Assembly: GCF_036634175.1 (NCBI RefSeq)
Contig: NZ_JAZIFX010000001.1
Location: forward strand, 5,394,001-5,458,000
Length of the DNA: 64,000 bases
From: Streptomyces sp. P9-A2
Lineage (GTDB): Bacteria > Actinomycetota > Actinomycetes > Streptomycetales > Streptomycetaceae
Direction: 5' to 3'
Both the position numbers and the translations under genes were made by a program. The notes under the pieces are model-generated. The model did no database searches. It had not been told where the DNA came from and worked only from the letters and a program-made list of their open reading frames with translations. Positions 8,209-16,778 of the stretch are shown here, one piece after another. Positions within the stretch are counted from its first letter, which is position 1. Each line of letters begins with the position of its first letter.

Positions 8209-9237
8209 ATGAGAGTCCTGCTGATCGGAGCCAACGGGTACATCGGCCGCTTCGTCGCCGACCGTCTGCTCGCCGACCCGGCCGTCCAGCTCACCGTCCT
8301 CGGCCGCGGCGACGACGCCGACGTCCGCTTCGACCTCGCCACCGGCAGCCCCGGCGCACTCACCCGGTTCCTCGACGCCGTCCACCCCGGCGTCGTGGTC
8401 AACTGCGCCGGCACCACCCGCGGCGGAGCCCGCGACCTCACCCGGCACAACACCGTCGCCGTCGCCACCGTCTGCGAGGCCCTGCGCCGCAGCGGCTGCG
8501 GCGCCCGGCTCGTGCAGCTCGGCTGCAGTGCCGAATACGGACCCAGCCAGGCCAACTCCTCCACGGCGGAGGACGCGGTCCCCCGCCCCGGCGGCCCGTA
8601 CGGCGTGAGCAAGCTCGCCGCGACCGAACTCGTCCTCGGCTCCGGCCTGGACGCCGTGGTCCTGCGGGTCTTCTCGCCCGCGGGGCCCGGCACCCCCGCC
8701 GGTTCGCCGCTCGGCCGCCTCGCCGAGGCCATGCGCCGCGCCATGCAGTCCGGCGACGGCGAACTGAAACTCGGCGGTCTCGGCGTCCAGCGCGACTTCG
8801 TCGACGTCCGGGACGTGGCCCGTGCCGTGCACGCGGCCTCGCTCTCCGCCGCGCAGGGGGTCATCAACATCGGTTCGGGCCGTGCCGTGCGGCTGAGGGA
8901 CGCCGCCGCGGTACTCGCCCGCGTGGCCGGATACGGCGGCACCCTCCAGGAGCTCGACGGCCCGCCCGGCGCCCACGCCTCCCACGGCGGTCACCTCGGT
9001 CACACGGGGCACACCGCTCACACCGCCCACACCCCGCACCTCAGGTCGGCCATCGGACACCCTCGCGGCGAGTCCGACCCGCACGCGGCCTCGGTCGGGT
9101 TCCCGTACCCGGACGGCTGCGGCAACTGGCAGCAGGCGGACGTGCGCACCGCGCGCGACCGGCTCGGCTGGCGCCCCCGGATCAATCTCGAGGAATCCCT
9201 CGCCGACATCTGGATGGAGGCGGCATGTCGTATCTGA
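8209..9237 (+). CDS. NAD-dependent epimerase/dehydratase (extended SDR)
   Basis: A 342-residue Rossmann enzyme. MRVLLIGANGYIGRF carries the GxxGxxG nucleotide motif and YGVSKLAA the catalytic YxxxK, with a Ser/Cys-rich strand (LVQLGCSAEYG) before it. This is the architecture of nucleotide-sugar epimerases and dehydratases, and it suggests precursor supply for the neighbouring glycosyltransferase. Residues about 255-293 hold an unusual His-rich low-complexity insert (see findings). The ribosome site aggag is 8 bases before ATG. The 3' end overlaps the next gene by 13 bases. Substrate specificity is not readable. Confidence 0.88.
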   Translation: MRVLLIGANGYIGRFVADRLLADPAVQLTVLGRGDDADVRFDLATGSPGALTRFLDAVHPGVVVNCAGTTRGGARDLTRHNTVAVATVCEALRRSGCGARLVQLGCSAEYGPSQANSSTAEDAVPRPGGPYGVSKLAATELVLGSGLDAVVLRVFSPAGPGTPAGSPLGRLAEAMRRAMQSGDGELKLGGLGVQRDFVDVRDVARAVHAASLSAAQGVINIGSGRAVRLRDAAAVLARVAGYGGTLQELDGPPGAHASHGGHLGHTGHTAHTAHTPHLRSAIGHPRGESDPHAASVGFPYPDGCGNWQQADVRTARDRLGWRPRINLEESLADIWMEAACRI

Positions 9238-10067
9238 TCAACCGGAGTCACCCGAGCGGTCCGGGCCGCCCGAGCGGTCCGGTTCATCCGAGCGGTCCGG
9301 TTCGTCCCGTCCGTCCGGCCGCCGCGGGCGACAGCAGGCCCGGTACCGGCACCGGTGGCCGTACCGGCTTCGGGGTGCCCGGTCTGGCGCACCCCCTTCT
9401 CGCCCCGGCCGAGTGGAACGGGCTCACCCGCGCGGGAGGTGCGAGCCCTCTGCACTGGGTCGTCCTGAACGTGGCCGACGGACCCGGAGTGCAACCCGAC
9501 CCGAGCTGCCTGGAAGCGGCCGGCCGCCTGCGCAACGCCGGTGTCCGTATCCTGGGCCATCTCGACTCGGCATATGGCCTCCGGGACCTCGGCGAGCTGA
9601 TCTCGGACGCGCACCGGTTCCTCGACTGGTACCAGGCCGACGGGTTCCTCCTGGACCGCTGCCCCGCGGACCGCGCCGCGCTCCCCGCGGTCCGGCGCGC
9701 GGTCCGTACCCTCCGGGTGATCCATGACGACGCCCACATCGTCCTCGGCCACGGGACCCACCCGCACCCCGGCCACGCCGACATCGCCGACCAACTGGTC
9801 ACCTTCTCCGGCTCGTGGCACGACTACCGCTGGTCACAGGCGGCCGAGTGGACCGTCGACCACCCGCCCGAGCGCTTCTGCCACTTCGTCCACGGAGTGC
9901 CCCGGCCGCATCTGGGGGAGGCGCTGCGCATCGCCCGCTGGCAGGGTGCCGCGACCCTCTGGTTCACCGACCGCACCGACCGCGACAGCCGCATCGGCCC
10001 CTGGGAGCAGCTGCCCGGCTACTGGGACGGTGTCGTCTCGCAGGTCGGGACGGGTGTCTCGGAATGA
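9225..10067 (+). CDS. spherulation-specific family 4 (spherulin-4/GH114-like) protein
   Basis: A 280-residue protein of the spherulin-4 family, related to the TIM-barrel GH114 endo-alpha-1,4-polygalactosaminidases. Visible motifs are HPLLAPAEWN, HWVVLNVADGPG, GVRILGHLDSAYG and the strand WYQADGFLLDR, whose Asp is the candidate acid. The N-terminal 45 residues are a Pro/Ser/Gly repeat tail, and no signal peptide is evident. GGAGG lies 4 bases before ATG, and the gene overlaps the epimerase, so it is the last gene of the operon. PelA carries a related hydrolase domain, hence the Pel-like interpretation. Actual substrate unknown. Confidence 0.82.
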   Translation: MSYLINRSHPSGPGRPSGPVHPSGPVRPVRPAAAGDSRPGTGTGGRTGFGVPGLAHPLLAPAEWNGLTRAGGASPLHWVVLNVADGPGVQPDPSCLEAAGRLRNAGVRILGHLDSAYGLRDLGELISDAHRFLDWYQADGFLLDRCPADRAALPAVRRAVRTLRVIHDDAHIVLGHGTHPHPGHADIADQLVTFSGSWHDYRWSQAAEWTVDHPPERFCHFVHGVPRPHLGEALRIARWQGAATLWFTDRTDRDSRIGPWEQLPGYWDGVVSQVGTGVSE

Positions 10068-10131
10068 AAAAGGCCATGGCACTGTTGGGGAGAAGAACAA
10101 CCGTAGTGATTGACCGACCAACGGAGTCCCC

Positions 10132-11310
10132 GTGTCGTTGCCACCCCTGGTCGAGCCGGCCGCCGAGCTCACCGTAGACGAGGTCCGCAGGTACTCCCGC
10201 CACCTGATCATTCCCGATGTGGGGATGGCCGGGCAGAAGCGGCTGAAGAACGCCAAGGTGCTGTTCGTCGGCGCCGGTGGCCTGGGTTCGCCGGGGCTGA
10301 TGTATCTGGCCGCGGCCGGCGTGGGCACGCTCGGCATCGTGGAGTTCGACGAGGTCGACGAGTCGAACCTGCAGCGGCAGGTCATCCACAGCCAGGCCGA
10401 CATCGGCCGGCCCAAGGCCGAGTCCGCGCGCGACACGATCAAGGGCATCAACCCCTACGTGAACGTGGTCCTGCACGAGGAGCGCCTCGAGTCCGACAAC
10501 GTGATGGGTATCTTCAGCGACTACGACCTCATCGTCGACGGCACGGACAACTTCGCGACCCGGTACCTGGTCAACGACGCGTGCGTGCTGCTGAACAAGC
10601 CCTACGTCTGGGGTTCGATCTACCGTTTCGACGGCCAGGCCTCCGTGTTCTGGTCCGAGCACGGCCCCTGCTACCGCTGCCTCTACCCGGAGCCCCCGCC
10701 CCCCGGCATGGTCCCCTCCTGCGCCGAGGGCGGCGTCCTGGGCGTGCTGTGCGCGTCCATCGGCTCCATCCAGGCCAACGAGGCCATCAAGCTTCTCGCC
10801 GGCATCGGTGAGCCGCTTCTCGGCCGCCTGATGATCTACGACGCCCTGGAGATGCAGTACCGCCAGGTCAAGGTCCGCAAGGACCCCGACTGCGCGATCT
10901 GCGGCGAGAACCCGACCGTCACCGAGCTCATCGACTACGAGGCCTTCTGCGGCGTCGTCTCCGAGGAGGCCCAGGCGGCGGCCGCCGACTCCACGATCAC
11001 TCCCAAGCAGCTCAAGGAGTGGATCGACGAGGGCGAGAACATCGAGATCATCGACGTCCGGGAGCCGAACGAGTTCGAGATCGTCTCCATCCCCGGTGCC
11101 CGGCTGATCCCGAAGAACGAGTTCCTCATGGGCAGCGCCCTGGAGAGCCTCCCGCAGGACAAGAAGATCGTCCTGAACTGCAAGACGGGCGTCCGCAGTG
11201 CGGAAGTCCTCGCGGTCCTGAAGTCCGCGGGCTTCGCCGACGCCGTCCACGTCGGCGGCGGCGTGGTCGGCTGGGTCAACCAGATCGAACCGGCGAAGCC
11301 GATCTACTGA
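10132..11310 (+). CDS. moeZ: MoeZ: adenylyltransferase/sulfurtransferase (MoeB-rhodanese fusion)
   Basis: A 392-residue two-domain enzyme that adenylates and then thiolates the C-terminal Gly-Gly of small sulfur carriers (MoaD and ThiS/CysO types). The E1-like domain has VLFVGAGGLGSPG near residue 44, with zinc cysteines in CYRCLYPE and CAICGE. The C-terminal rhodanese domain has IIDVREPNEFE and the persulfide Cys in NCKTGVRS near residue 350. GTG at 10132 is preceded by cggag. Length and motifs are typical and intact. It is a separate unit ended by a strong hairpin. It works functionally with moaE at 51.0 kb. Confidence 0.95.
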   Translation: MSLPPLVEPAAELTVDEVRRYSRHLIIPDVGMAGQKRLKNAKVLFVGAGGLGSPGLMYLAAAGVGTLGIVEFDEVDESNLQRQVIHSQADIGRPKAESARDTIKGINPYVNVVLHEERLESDNVMGIFSDYDLIVDGTDNFATRYLVNDACVLLNKPYVWGSIYRFDGQASVFWSEHGPCYRCLYPEPPPPGMVPSCAEGGVLGVLCASIGSIQANEAIKLLAGIGEPLLGRLMIYDALEMQYRQVKVRKDPDCAICGENPTVTELIDYEAFCGVVSEEAQAAAADSTITPKQLKEWIDEGENIEIIDVREPNEFEIVSIPGARLIPKNEFLMGSALESLPQDKKIVLNCKTGVRSAEVLAVLKSAGFADAVHVGGGVVGWVNQIEPAKPIY

Positions 11311-11371
11311 CCGATCGGCCGGCCCCGGGTCGCCACCGCGATCCCGGGCGGGTCCCGGGCAGGTTCCGGGC

Positions 11372-11406
11372 GGGGGCTTCACGCATCACGGATGCGTGAA
11401 GCCCCC
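11372..11406. terminator. bidirectional terminator between convergent genes
   Basis: A perfect 16-bp stem (11372-11387 with 11391-11406) with a 3-nt loop (acg). It lies between the moeZ stop and the stop of the convergent TAP-type hydrolase 8 bases further on. Confidence 0.88.
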
Positions 11407-11413
11407 GCTGCCG

Positions 11414-12895
11414 TCAGGAGCAGACCTTGCCGTCCTTGGGCACCGTGCCGTCCAGCAGATACGCGTTCACGGTGGAGTCGACGCAGTCGCTCCCACTGCC
11501 GTACGCGCTATGGCCCTCGCCCTCCCAGGTGAGTACGACCCCCACGTCCTCGCCCAGCTCGTCCGCCATCCGCCGAGCGCCCTCGTACGGAGTGGCGGGA
11601 TCGCCGGTGTTGCCGATCACCAGGACAGGAGCGGCACCCGGCGCGCTCACCTCCGGGGTGTCGTGCTGCCCGGGGACCGGCCAGTCGTGGCACCAGCCGG
11701 CCGTGTCCCAGCCGAGGAAGGGGCCGAACACCGGCGAGATCCGCTCGAACTCCGGCAGCAGCTCCTCGGTCTGGGCCGCGGTCATCCGCTGCTTGTCGTC
11801 CAGACACGATATGGCCCGCTGCGAGTGGGTCGTCGTACCGTACTTCCCCGACGCGTCCCGTTCGTTGTAGCCGTCGGCCAGCGCCAGCAGCTCCGAGCCG
11901 TCGCCCTCCTCGGCCGCCTCCAGCGCGCTGGTCAGTACCGGCCAGCCGTCCTTGCCGTACAGGGGGAGGACGATGCCGGTCAGTGCCAGCGACTGGGTCA
12001 GCTCCCGCCCCTTGGAGGACGTCGGCAGCGGCTCGGCGTCGATCCGGTCCAGCAGCTCCGCTATTTCACGCGAACCCCGCCCGGGGTCCCGGCCGGTGGA
12101 CTTCAGATAGTTGTCCAGCGCGCGCTGGAATCCGCGGGTCTGGTTCTGGGCGTGCCCCACGGTGTCGGCGCTCGGGTCGACCACCGCGTCGAGGGTCAGC
12201 CGTCCCACCCTCTTCGGGAACAGATGGGCGTAGACGCCGCCGAGTTCGGTGCCGTAGGAGATGCCGAAGTAGTTGAGCCTGTCGTCGCCCACGGCCCGCC
12301 GGATGCGGTCCATGTCACGGGCGGTGTCGGTGGTCGACACATGGGCCAGCAGCTCGCCGGCCGACTCCTGGCAGCCCTTGCCGAAGTCCGCCGCGTCCGC
12401 GAGGTACGCCTGTTCCTCGGCCGGGGTGTCCGGGGTGGAGTCCACCGACTCGGCCGCCTGGGTCTCCTCGTCGTCCCGGCAGCGGATGCCCTCGCTGGCG
12501 GCCACCCCGCGCGGATCCCAGCTCACCAGGTCGTACCGCTCGCGCAGCTTCGAGGCGGTGGTGGCGTAGGAGGGCATCATGGACACGCCGGAGCCGCCGG
12601 GCCCGCCGAAGTTGAACAGCAGGGACCCGAGGCGGTCGTCCCCGGTGGCCTTCGCCCGGATCAGCGCCAGCTCGATCGTCCCGTCGTCCGGCTCCGACCA
12701 GTCCAGCGGCACCCGGAGTGTGCCGCACTGCCATTCCTCACCGGGCGCGGGTGTGTCCCCGGAGGCCTCGCAGCGACCCCAGTCGATCGCCGTCCCGCCA
12801 CTCCTGTCGTGGTCGTCGGAGCCGCCACCGCTGCATGCTGCCGTCAGCAGCGCGGCACAGGCCGTCAGAGCCGTCCACCGTACGAAACGCGTCAT
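11414..12895 (-). CDS. secreted alpha/beta hydrolase, tripeptidyl-aminopeptidase (TAP) type lipoprotein
   Basis: A 493-residue exported enzyme. The N-terminus MTRFVRWTALTACAALLTAA is a lipoprotein signal and is followed by the lipobox Cys and a Ser/Asp/Gly linker. The hydrolase domain has the oxyanion region NFGGPGGSGVSM, nucleophile GISYGTELGG, the acid in VLVIGNTGDPATPYE and the His in EGHSAYGSGSDC, ending in the TAP C-terminal domain. This matches the Streptomyces mycelial proteases that remove N-terminal peptides. ATG at 12895 is preferred because GAGGGG is about 10 bases upstream; the ATG at 12904 sits too close to it. Single-gene unit. Confidence 0.9.
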   Translation of the reverse strand: MTRFVRWTALTACAALLTAACSGGGSDDHDRSGGTAIDWGRCEASGDTPAPGEEWQCGTLRVPLDWSEPDDGTIELALIRAKATGDDRLGSLLFNFGGPGGSGVSMMPSYATTASKLRERYDLVSWDPRGVAASEGIRCRDDEETQAAESVDSTPDTPAEEQAYLADAADFGKGCQESAGELLAHVSTTDTARDMDRIRRAVGDDRLNYFGISYGTELGGVYAHLFPKRVGRLTLDAVVDPSADTVGHAQNQTRGFQRALDNYLKSTGRDPGRGSREIAELLDRIDAEPLPTSSKGRELTQSLALTGIVLPLYGKDGWPVLTSALEAAEEGDGSELLALADGYNERDASGKYGTTTHSQRAISCLDDKQRMTAAQTEELLPEFERISPVFGPFLGWDTAGWCHDWPVPGQHDTPEVSAPGAAPVLVIGNTGDPATPYEGARRMADELGEDVGVVLTWEGEGHSAYGSGSDCVDSTVNAYLLDGTVPKDGKVCS

Positions 12896-13061
12896 GTGCC
12901 ACATTCCCCTCGCGGGCCGTCCACACCGTGCGGCGGATGGCGGTCAGGCCATGGTAGGCAGGTCCCGGGTTCGCCGCGGAAGCCTGTGGATAACCCTCTG
13001 ACCTGCTATTTTGTAGCTTTCACTGCGTGTTCGTGCCGCCTGCTCGCGCTGCCTGCCGCAG

Positions 13062-15905
13062 CTACAGCGCTCCCTTGCGGGTGAGGTGGTTGAAGGCCAG
13101 CCATCCCGGGAGCACCGGCAGCCACAGGGTCAGCAGCCGGAACAGCAGCACCGCCGGCGCGGCGACCTCGCTGGGCAGTCCGACCGCGATCAGACCGACC
13201 GTCAGGGTCGCCTCGACCGCTCCCACACCACCCGGGGTGGGGGCCGCCGACCCCAGCGCGTTGCCCGCGAGGAAGACCACTGCGACACCGGCCAGGCTGA
13301 TCGACGTCGTCCCGTCGCCGAACGCCTGGACGGAGGCGTACAGGCACAGCACGAAACAGGCGGTCAGCAGCAGCATGCCGCCGATGCCGGTGACCAGCTT
13401 CTGCGGACGTTGCAGCACATCGAGCATCCGCGGCACGACGCCAGCGAAGAGCGACCGCACGCGGGTGAAGAGGAACTTCCGCAGGAACGGCACCGAGGTC
13501 ACCACCAGCACCAGCACCGCCACCGTCAGCAGACCCGCGATGACCGTACGGGACGGCGACAGCGAGGGCGTCTTCTCGGTACCGGTCAGATAGCCGAACG
13601 CCAGCAGCATCAGGATGTGGCAGCCCAGCCCGAACAACTGGGACGCGCCGACACTCGCCACCGCGAGCCCCGGCCGCACCCCGGCCCGCTGGAGGAACCG
13701 GGTGTTCAGGGCGACCCCGCCCACCGCCGCCGGGGCGACGATCTTCACGAAGGAGCCGGCGACCTGCGCCGCCACCGTCCTGACGAACGGCACCCGCTCC
13801 GGCACGAACCCCAGCAGCGCCAGGGCGGCGGCGAAGTAGCTGGCGGCCGAGAACAGCACGGCCGCCGCCACCCAGCCCCACTCCGCGTTGGCGATCAGCG
13901 GCCCGAACTCGATGTGGGTGAGCTGCGTCAGCAGGAAGTACCCGCCGATGGCGCCGGCGATGAAACTGATCAGCGTGCGCGGACGCACCCGCTCGAGGCG
14001 GACCGGCTCGACCGGCGCCTGCGGCCTGATCCGCAGCACCTCGTGCCGGATCTGGGTGAGCAGGTCCTCCTCGCGGGCCTCCTCCAGCGCCTCGTCGATC
14101 GCCCGCTTCTCGGCCCGCTGTTCCGCGCGTACAGCCTTCTTGTCGGGCTTCCCGGCCGTCTTGTCGGGCTTTCCGGCCGTGGCGGGCCCGTCGGCCGAGG
14201 ACTTCCCCGAGTGGTCCGCGGCCTGCTCCGCGCGCAGCTGCTTGGCCTGCCGGGAGGCCTCCAGGACCGCCTCACGCTCGCGCTCGGCCCGCTCCCGGGC
14301 GAGCCGGCGCAGCGTCGCGCGCGTGGAGCGGCTCAGCGCGATCGGCTGAAGCATCGGCAGACAGTCCGCCACGGCGTCGGGGCCGAGCACGCTCAGAGCC
14401 GAGGCCACCGCGCGCTCGGCGCCCACCCGCAGCCCCAGCGTCACCAGTAGCTGGGCGACGTCCATACGCAACAGCACTTCGCCGGCCGCGATCTCCCCGA
14501 CCCGCAGATCGGTGAGGATCACCGTGCCGGAGGGATCCACCAGGATCGCGTCGCCGACCAGCCTGCGGTGCGCGATCCGGCGGGACTGCAACGCCTGCAC
14601 CTGACGCCAGGTGTCGCGCAGCAGCGCGTCGGTGATCTCCTCGTCCGGCAGCGAGTCGAGGGTGCGCCCGCCACTGTGCTCGTAGACGAGCATCACCGCG
14701 TCGGGGCCGAGCTCGGACATCGCGATCAGCTTCGGCGCGTTGGCACCGGCCGCGATGGCCGCGTACGCCAGCAGCGCCTCCTGCTCGAGCGCCTGGCGCA
14801 GGGACTGGAGACTTCTGCGCGTGGCGAAGCCGCGCAGGGTCAGATTGCGCCACGCGCGGTAGAAGAATCCCTGTGCCTGCTGCTCGCGGTCGACCACGGT
14901 CACGTCCAGCGGTGGACCGTCCTCCAGGGTGACGAAGTACCGGCGGCCCCGGTCCCCGGCCTCGGCGGCGTCCGGTGCCTCCTGGCGGGACGCGCTCACC
15001 GGAAGGAAGCCGACGGTGCGCAGGCCCGCCATCAGGGTCTGTCCGGTGGGGCGCACATTGGGCGACCCGACCGCGTAGAGGGTGCCGTACGCGACGGTCC
15101 AGCCGAGCAGTACCGTCAGGATGACCGAGAACGGAGTCGTGTACCCGGTGACCAGCATCGAGAAGGCATCGAGGAGCAGCACGACCCACAGCACCGTGCG
15201 CCATCTGGGTCTGCGGGACATGCCGACGGCCGTCATGTAGGCGATGACGGGTGCCAGATAGCCGTGCACCGGATCGGTGAGGGAGTGGATGTCGCCGGGG
15301 GAGGGCTGGGTGAGCGCCTCCTGGATCGAACCGGGAGCCGCCCGGGCGACCCACAGATCGGTGGCGAGTGTCACTCCGTGCGCGAGGACGGCGGCGAGCA
15401 CACCGTCGGCGATCCGCAGCCCGTCCCGTTTGATCAGCCGTTCGATGGCGAAGGCGACCGGCACGAGGAGGATCGCGATGCTGGAGGCCAGACCGGCGAT
15501 CTTGATGAGCAGGTCGGGCGCCTGACCGGTGCCCTTGGTGATGTCCTGTTCCAGCCCCGACGTGGTGCCGTGGGCGAACGCGGCGATCGCCAGCAGCACC
15601 ACGATGGCGAACACACCCACCAGGAGCCGCATGAGATCGGACGGACGGTGCACGCGCGCGGGGAGCAGGGGCTCGTCGCCCTCGACCTCCTCGATGCACG
15701 CCGGATCCGTGCCGTCCGTGCCGTCGGCGCGGTGGGCGTCCGGAGCAGCCTGCTTCCCGGTCGTCCCGGTGCCGGCGTCCTTGGTGTCGGCGGTCTGTGG
15801 ATCGGTGCGACCGGTGTCCGGGTGCGACGGAGCGTCAGGGGTGCCCTCCGCGTCCCCGGGGTGCGCGCCCTGCTCCGTCATTGCCTCTTCTTGGTCTCGT
15901 ATCAC
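13062..15905 (-). CDS. membrane protein: flippase-like (UPF0104/LPG synthase-like) domain fused to a degenerate kinase domain
   Basis: A protein of up to 947 residues. An acidic disordered N-terminus of about 90 residues is followed by about six membrane segments to residue 300. Then comes a cytoplasmic kinase-like domain (about 315-540), a charged coiled region, and a second membrane block of about eight segments (650-945) typical of the lysylphosphatidylglycerol-synthase-like/UPF0104 family. In the kinase region the loop reads RIAHRRLVGDAILV and the metal motif reads LTDLRVG, so the catalytic Asp of HRD and the DFG are not canonical. Pseudokinase is the best guess. The start is uncertain: GTG 15905 or ATG 15881, both with weak ribosome sites. 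Its substrate is unknown. Confidence 0.85.
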   Translation of the reverse strand: MIRDQEEAMTEQGAHPGDAEGTPDAPSHPDTGRTDPQTADTKDAGTGTTGKQAAPDAHRADGTDGTDPACIEEVEGDEPLLPARVHRPSDLMRLLVGVFAIVVLLAIAAFAHGTTSGLEQDITKGTGQAPDLLIKIAGLASSIAILLVPVAFAIERLIKRDGLRIADGVLAAVLAHGVTLATDLWVARAAPGSIQEALTQPSPGDIHSLTDPVHGYLAPVIAYMTAVGMSRRPRWRTVLWVVLLLDAFSMLVTGYTTPFSVILTVLLGWTVAYGTLYAVGSPNVRPTGQTLMAGLRTVGFLPVSASRQEAPDAAEAGDRGRRYFVTLEDGPPLDVTVVDREQQAQGFFYRAWRNLTLRGFATRRSLQSLRQALEQEALLAYAAIAAGANAPKLIAMSELGPDAVMLVYEHSGGRTLDSLPDEEITDALLRDTWRQVQALQSRRIAHRRLVGDAILVDPSGTVILTDLRVGEIAAGEVLLRMDVAQLLVTLGLRVGAERAVASALSVLGPDAVADCLPMLQPIALSRSTRATLRRLARERAEREREAVLEASRQAKQLRAEQAADHSGKSSADGPATAGKPDKTAGKPDKKAVRAEQRAEKRAIDEALEEAREEDLLTQIRHEVLRIRPQAPVEPVRLERVRPRTLISFIAGAIGGYFLLTQLTHIEFGPLIANAEWGWVAAAVLFSAASYFAAALALLGFVPERVPFVRTVAAQVAGSFVKIVAPAAVGGVALNTRFLQRAGVRPGLAVASVGASQLFGLGCHILMLLAFGYLTGTEKTPSLSPSRTVIAGLLTVAVLVLVVTSVPFLRKFLFTRVRSLFAGVVPRMLDVLQRPQKLVTGIGGMLLLTACFVLCLYASVQAFGDGTTSISLAGVAVVFLAGNALGSAAPTPGGVGAVEATLTVGLIAVGLPSEVAAPAVLLFRLLTLWLPVLPGWLAFNHLTRKGAL

Positions 15906-16079
15906 CAGTCACCGCCCGCACGATGGTGGCATGCCGCACCGCCGCACGCGGGCAGCAGGGTCGACGTGCGGGGTCGCACAGTCTGCCCGAAGTACGGTTC
16001 CCGGGCGAGGCGTATGTACGCCGCGGTGCGCGTCACATCGCCGGTCGCGTTGTCGGCGGGGTGGTGCAGTATGGGCCGG

Positions 16080-16559
16080 ATGAGCCAGCAGCGCCTTCCG
16101 TCCGCCACCGGCCCGGAGCATGCGGGCACCCTGCCCGAGTACGCCGAGCGGGTCCTCGACGTGGCCGAGCGGATCCCGCCGGGCCGCGTCATGACGTACG
16201 GCGACGTGGCCGAATGGCTGGAGGAGGGCGGCCCCCGGCAGGTCGGGCGCGTGATGGCGCTCTACGGGGGAGCCGTCCCGTGGTGGCGGGTCGTCCGCGC
16301 GGACGGAGTGCTGTTGCCGGGCCACGAGCTGAGAGCCCTCGACCACTACCGCGCGGAGGGAACTCCCCTGAAGGAGGCGAGCCGGGCCGCCGATGGGCAT
16401 CTGCCACGCCTCGAGATGAAGCGCGCGCGGTGGGACGGCGGCGGGCACGCGGACGCTGCCGGGCACGCGGACGCCGCCGGACACGTGAGGGGAGGCGGGC
16501 GCGCGGGAGGTCACCTCAGCGGGCTTCCGCCATCGGACGTACCGCCGTACGACCTGTGA
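16080..16559 (+). CDS. alkyltransferase-like (ATL) DNA-binding protein
   Basis: A 159-residue protein of the O6-alkylguanine methyltransferase DNA-binding fold. IPPGRVMTYGDVAEWL and RQVGRVMALYG are the DNA-binding elements. The active-site PCHR of true methyltransferases is replaced by VPWWRVVRADG, with Trp for Cys, as in ATL proteins. ATL proteins flag alkylated bases for nucleotide excision repair rather than repairing them. The C-terminal 45 residues are a Gly/His/Ala-rich tail with a short repeated GHADAA. ATG at 16080 is chosen; ATG 16071 is in frame and also possible. It lies upstream of the adnA/adnB repair genes. Confidence 0.88.
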   Translation: MSQQRLPSATGPEHAGTLPEYAERVLDVAERIPPGRVMTYGDVAEWLEEGGPRQVGRVMALYGGAVPWWRVVRADGVLLPGHELRALDHYRAEGTPLKEASRAADGHLPRLEMKRARWDGGGHADAAGHADAAGHVRGGGRAGGHLSGLPPSDVPPYDL

Positions 16560-16778
16560 TCCGTGCGGGGGAAACGGGGCACGTCCGTGACATGACGTAC
16601 GTTCGTGAGGCGGGTGACACGAGTGGCGCATGCGGCGGGAGGGAAGAAGCGGAAGTTCTGCTTCCATACTTTCTGTCGGCGTAGCGTCAACCGCAGGTGT
16701 CCCCCTCGACCCCGCGGCCACCGCCCCCCACACGCGGTGGAACGGCAACCAGCACACCCACCAGGACCGGCGAACCAC

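Noticed and set aside
16605..16778. An N-terminal extension of AdnA of 58 residues
   Set aside because: The residues are Arg/Cys/His-rich and unlike helicase N-termini; recognisable sequence begins at GTG 16779.
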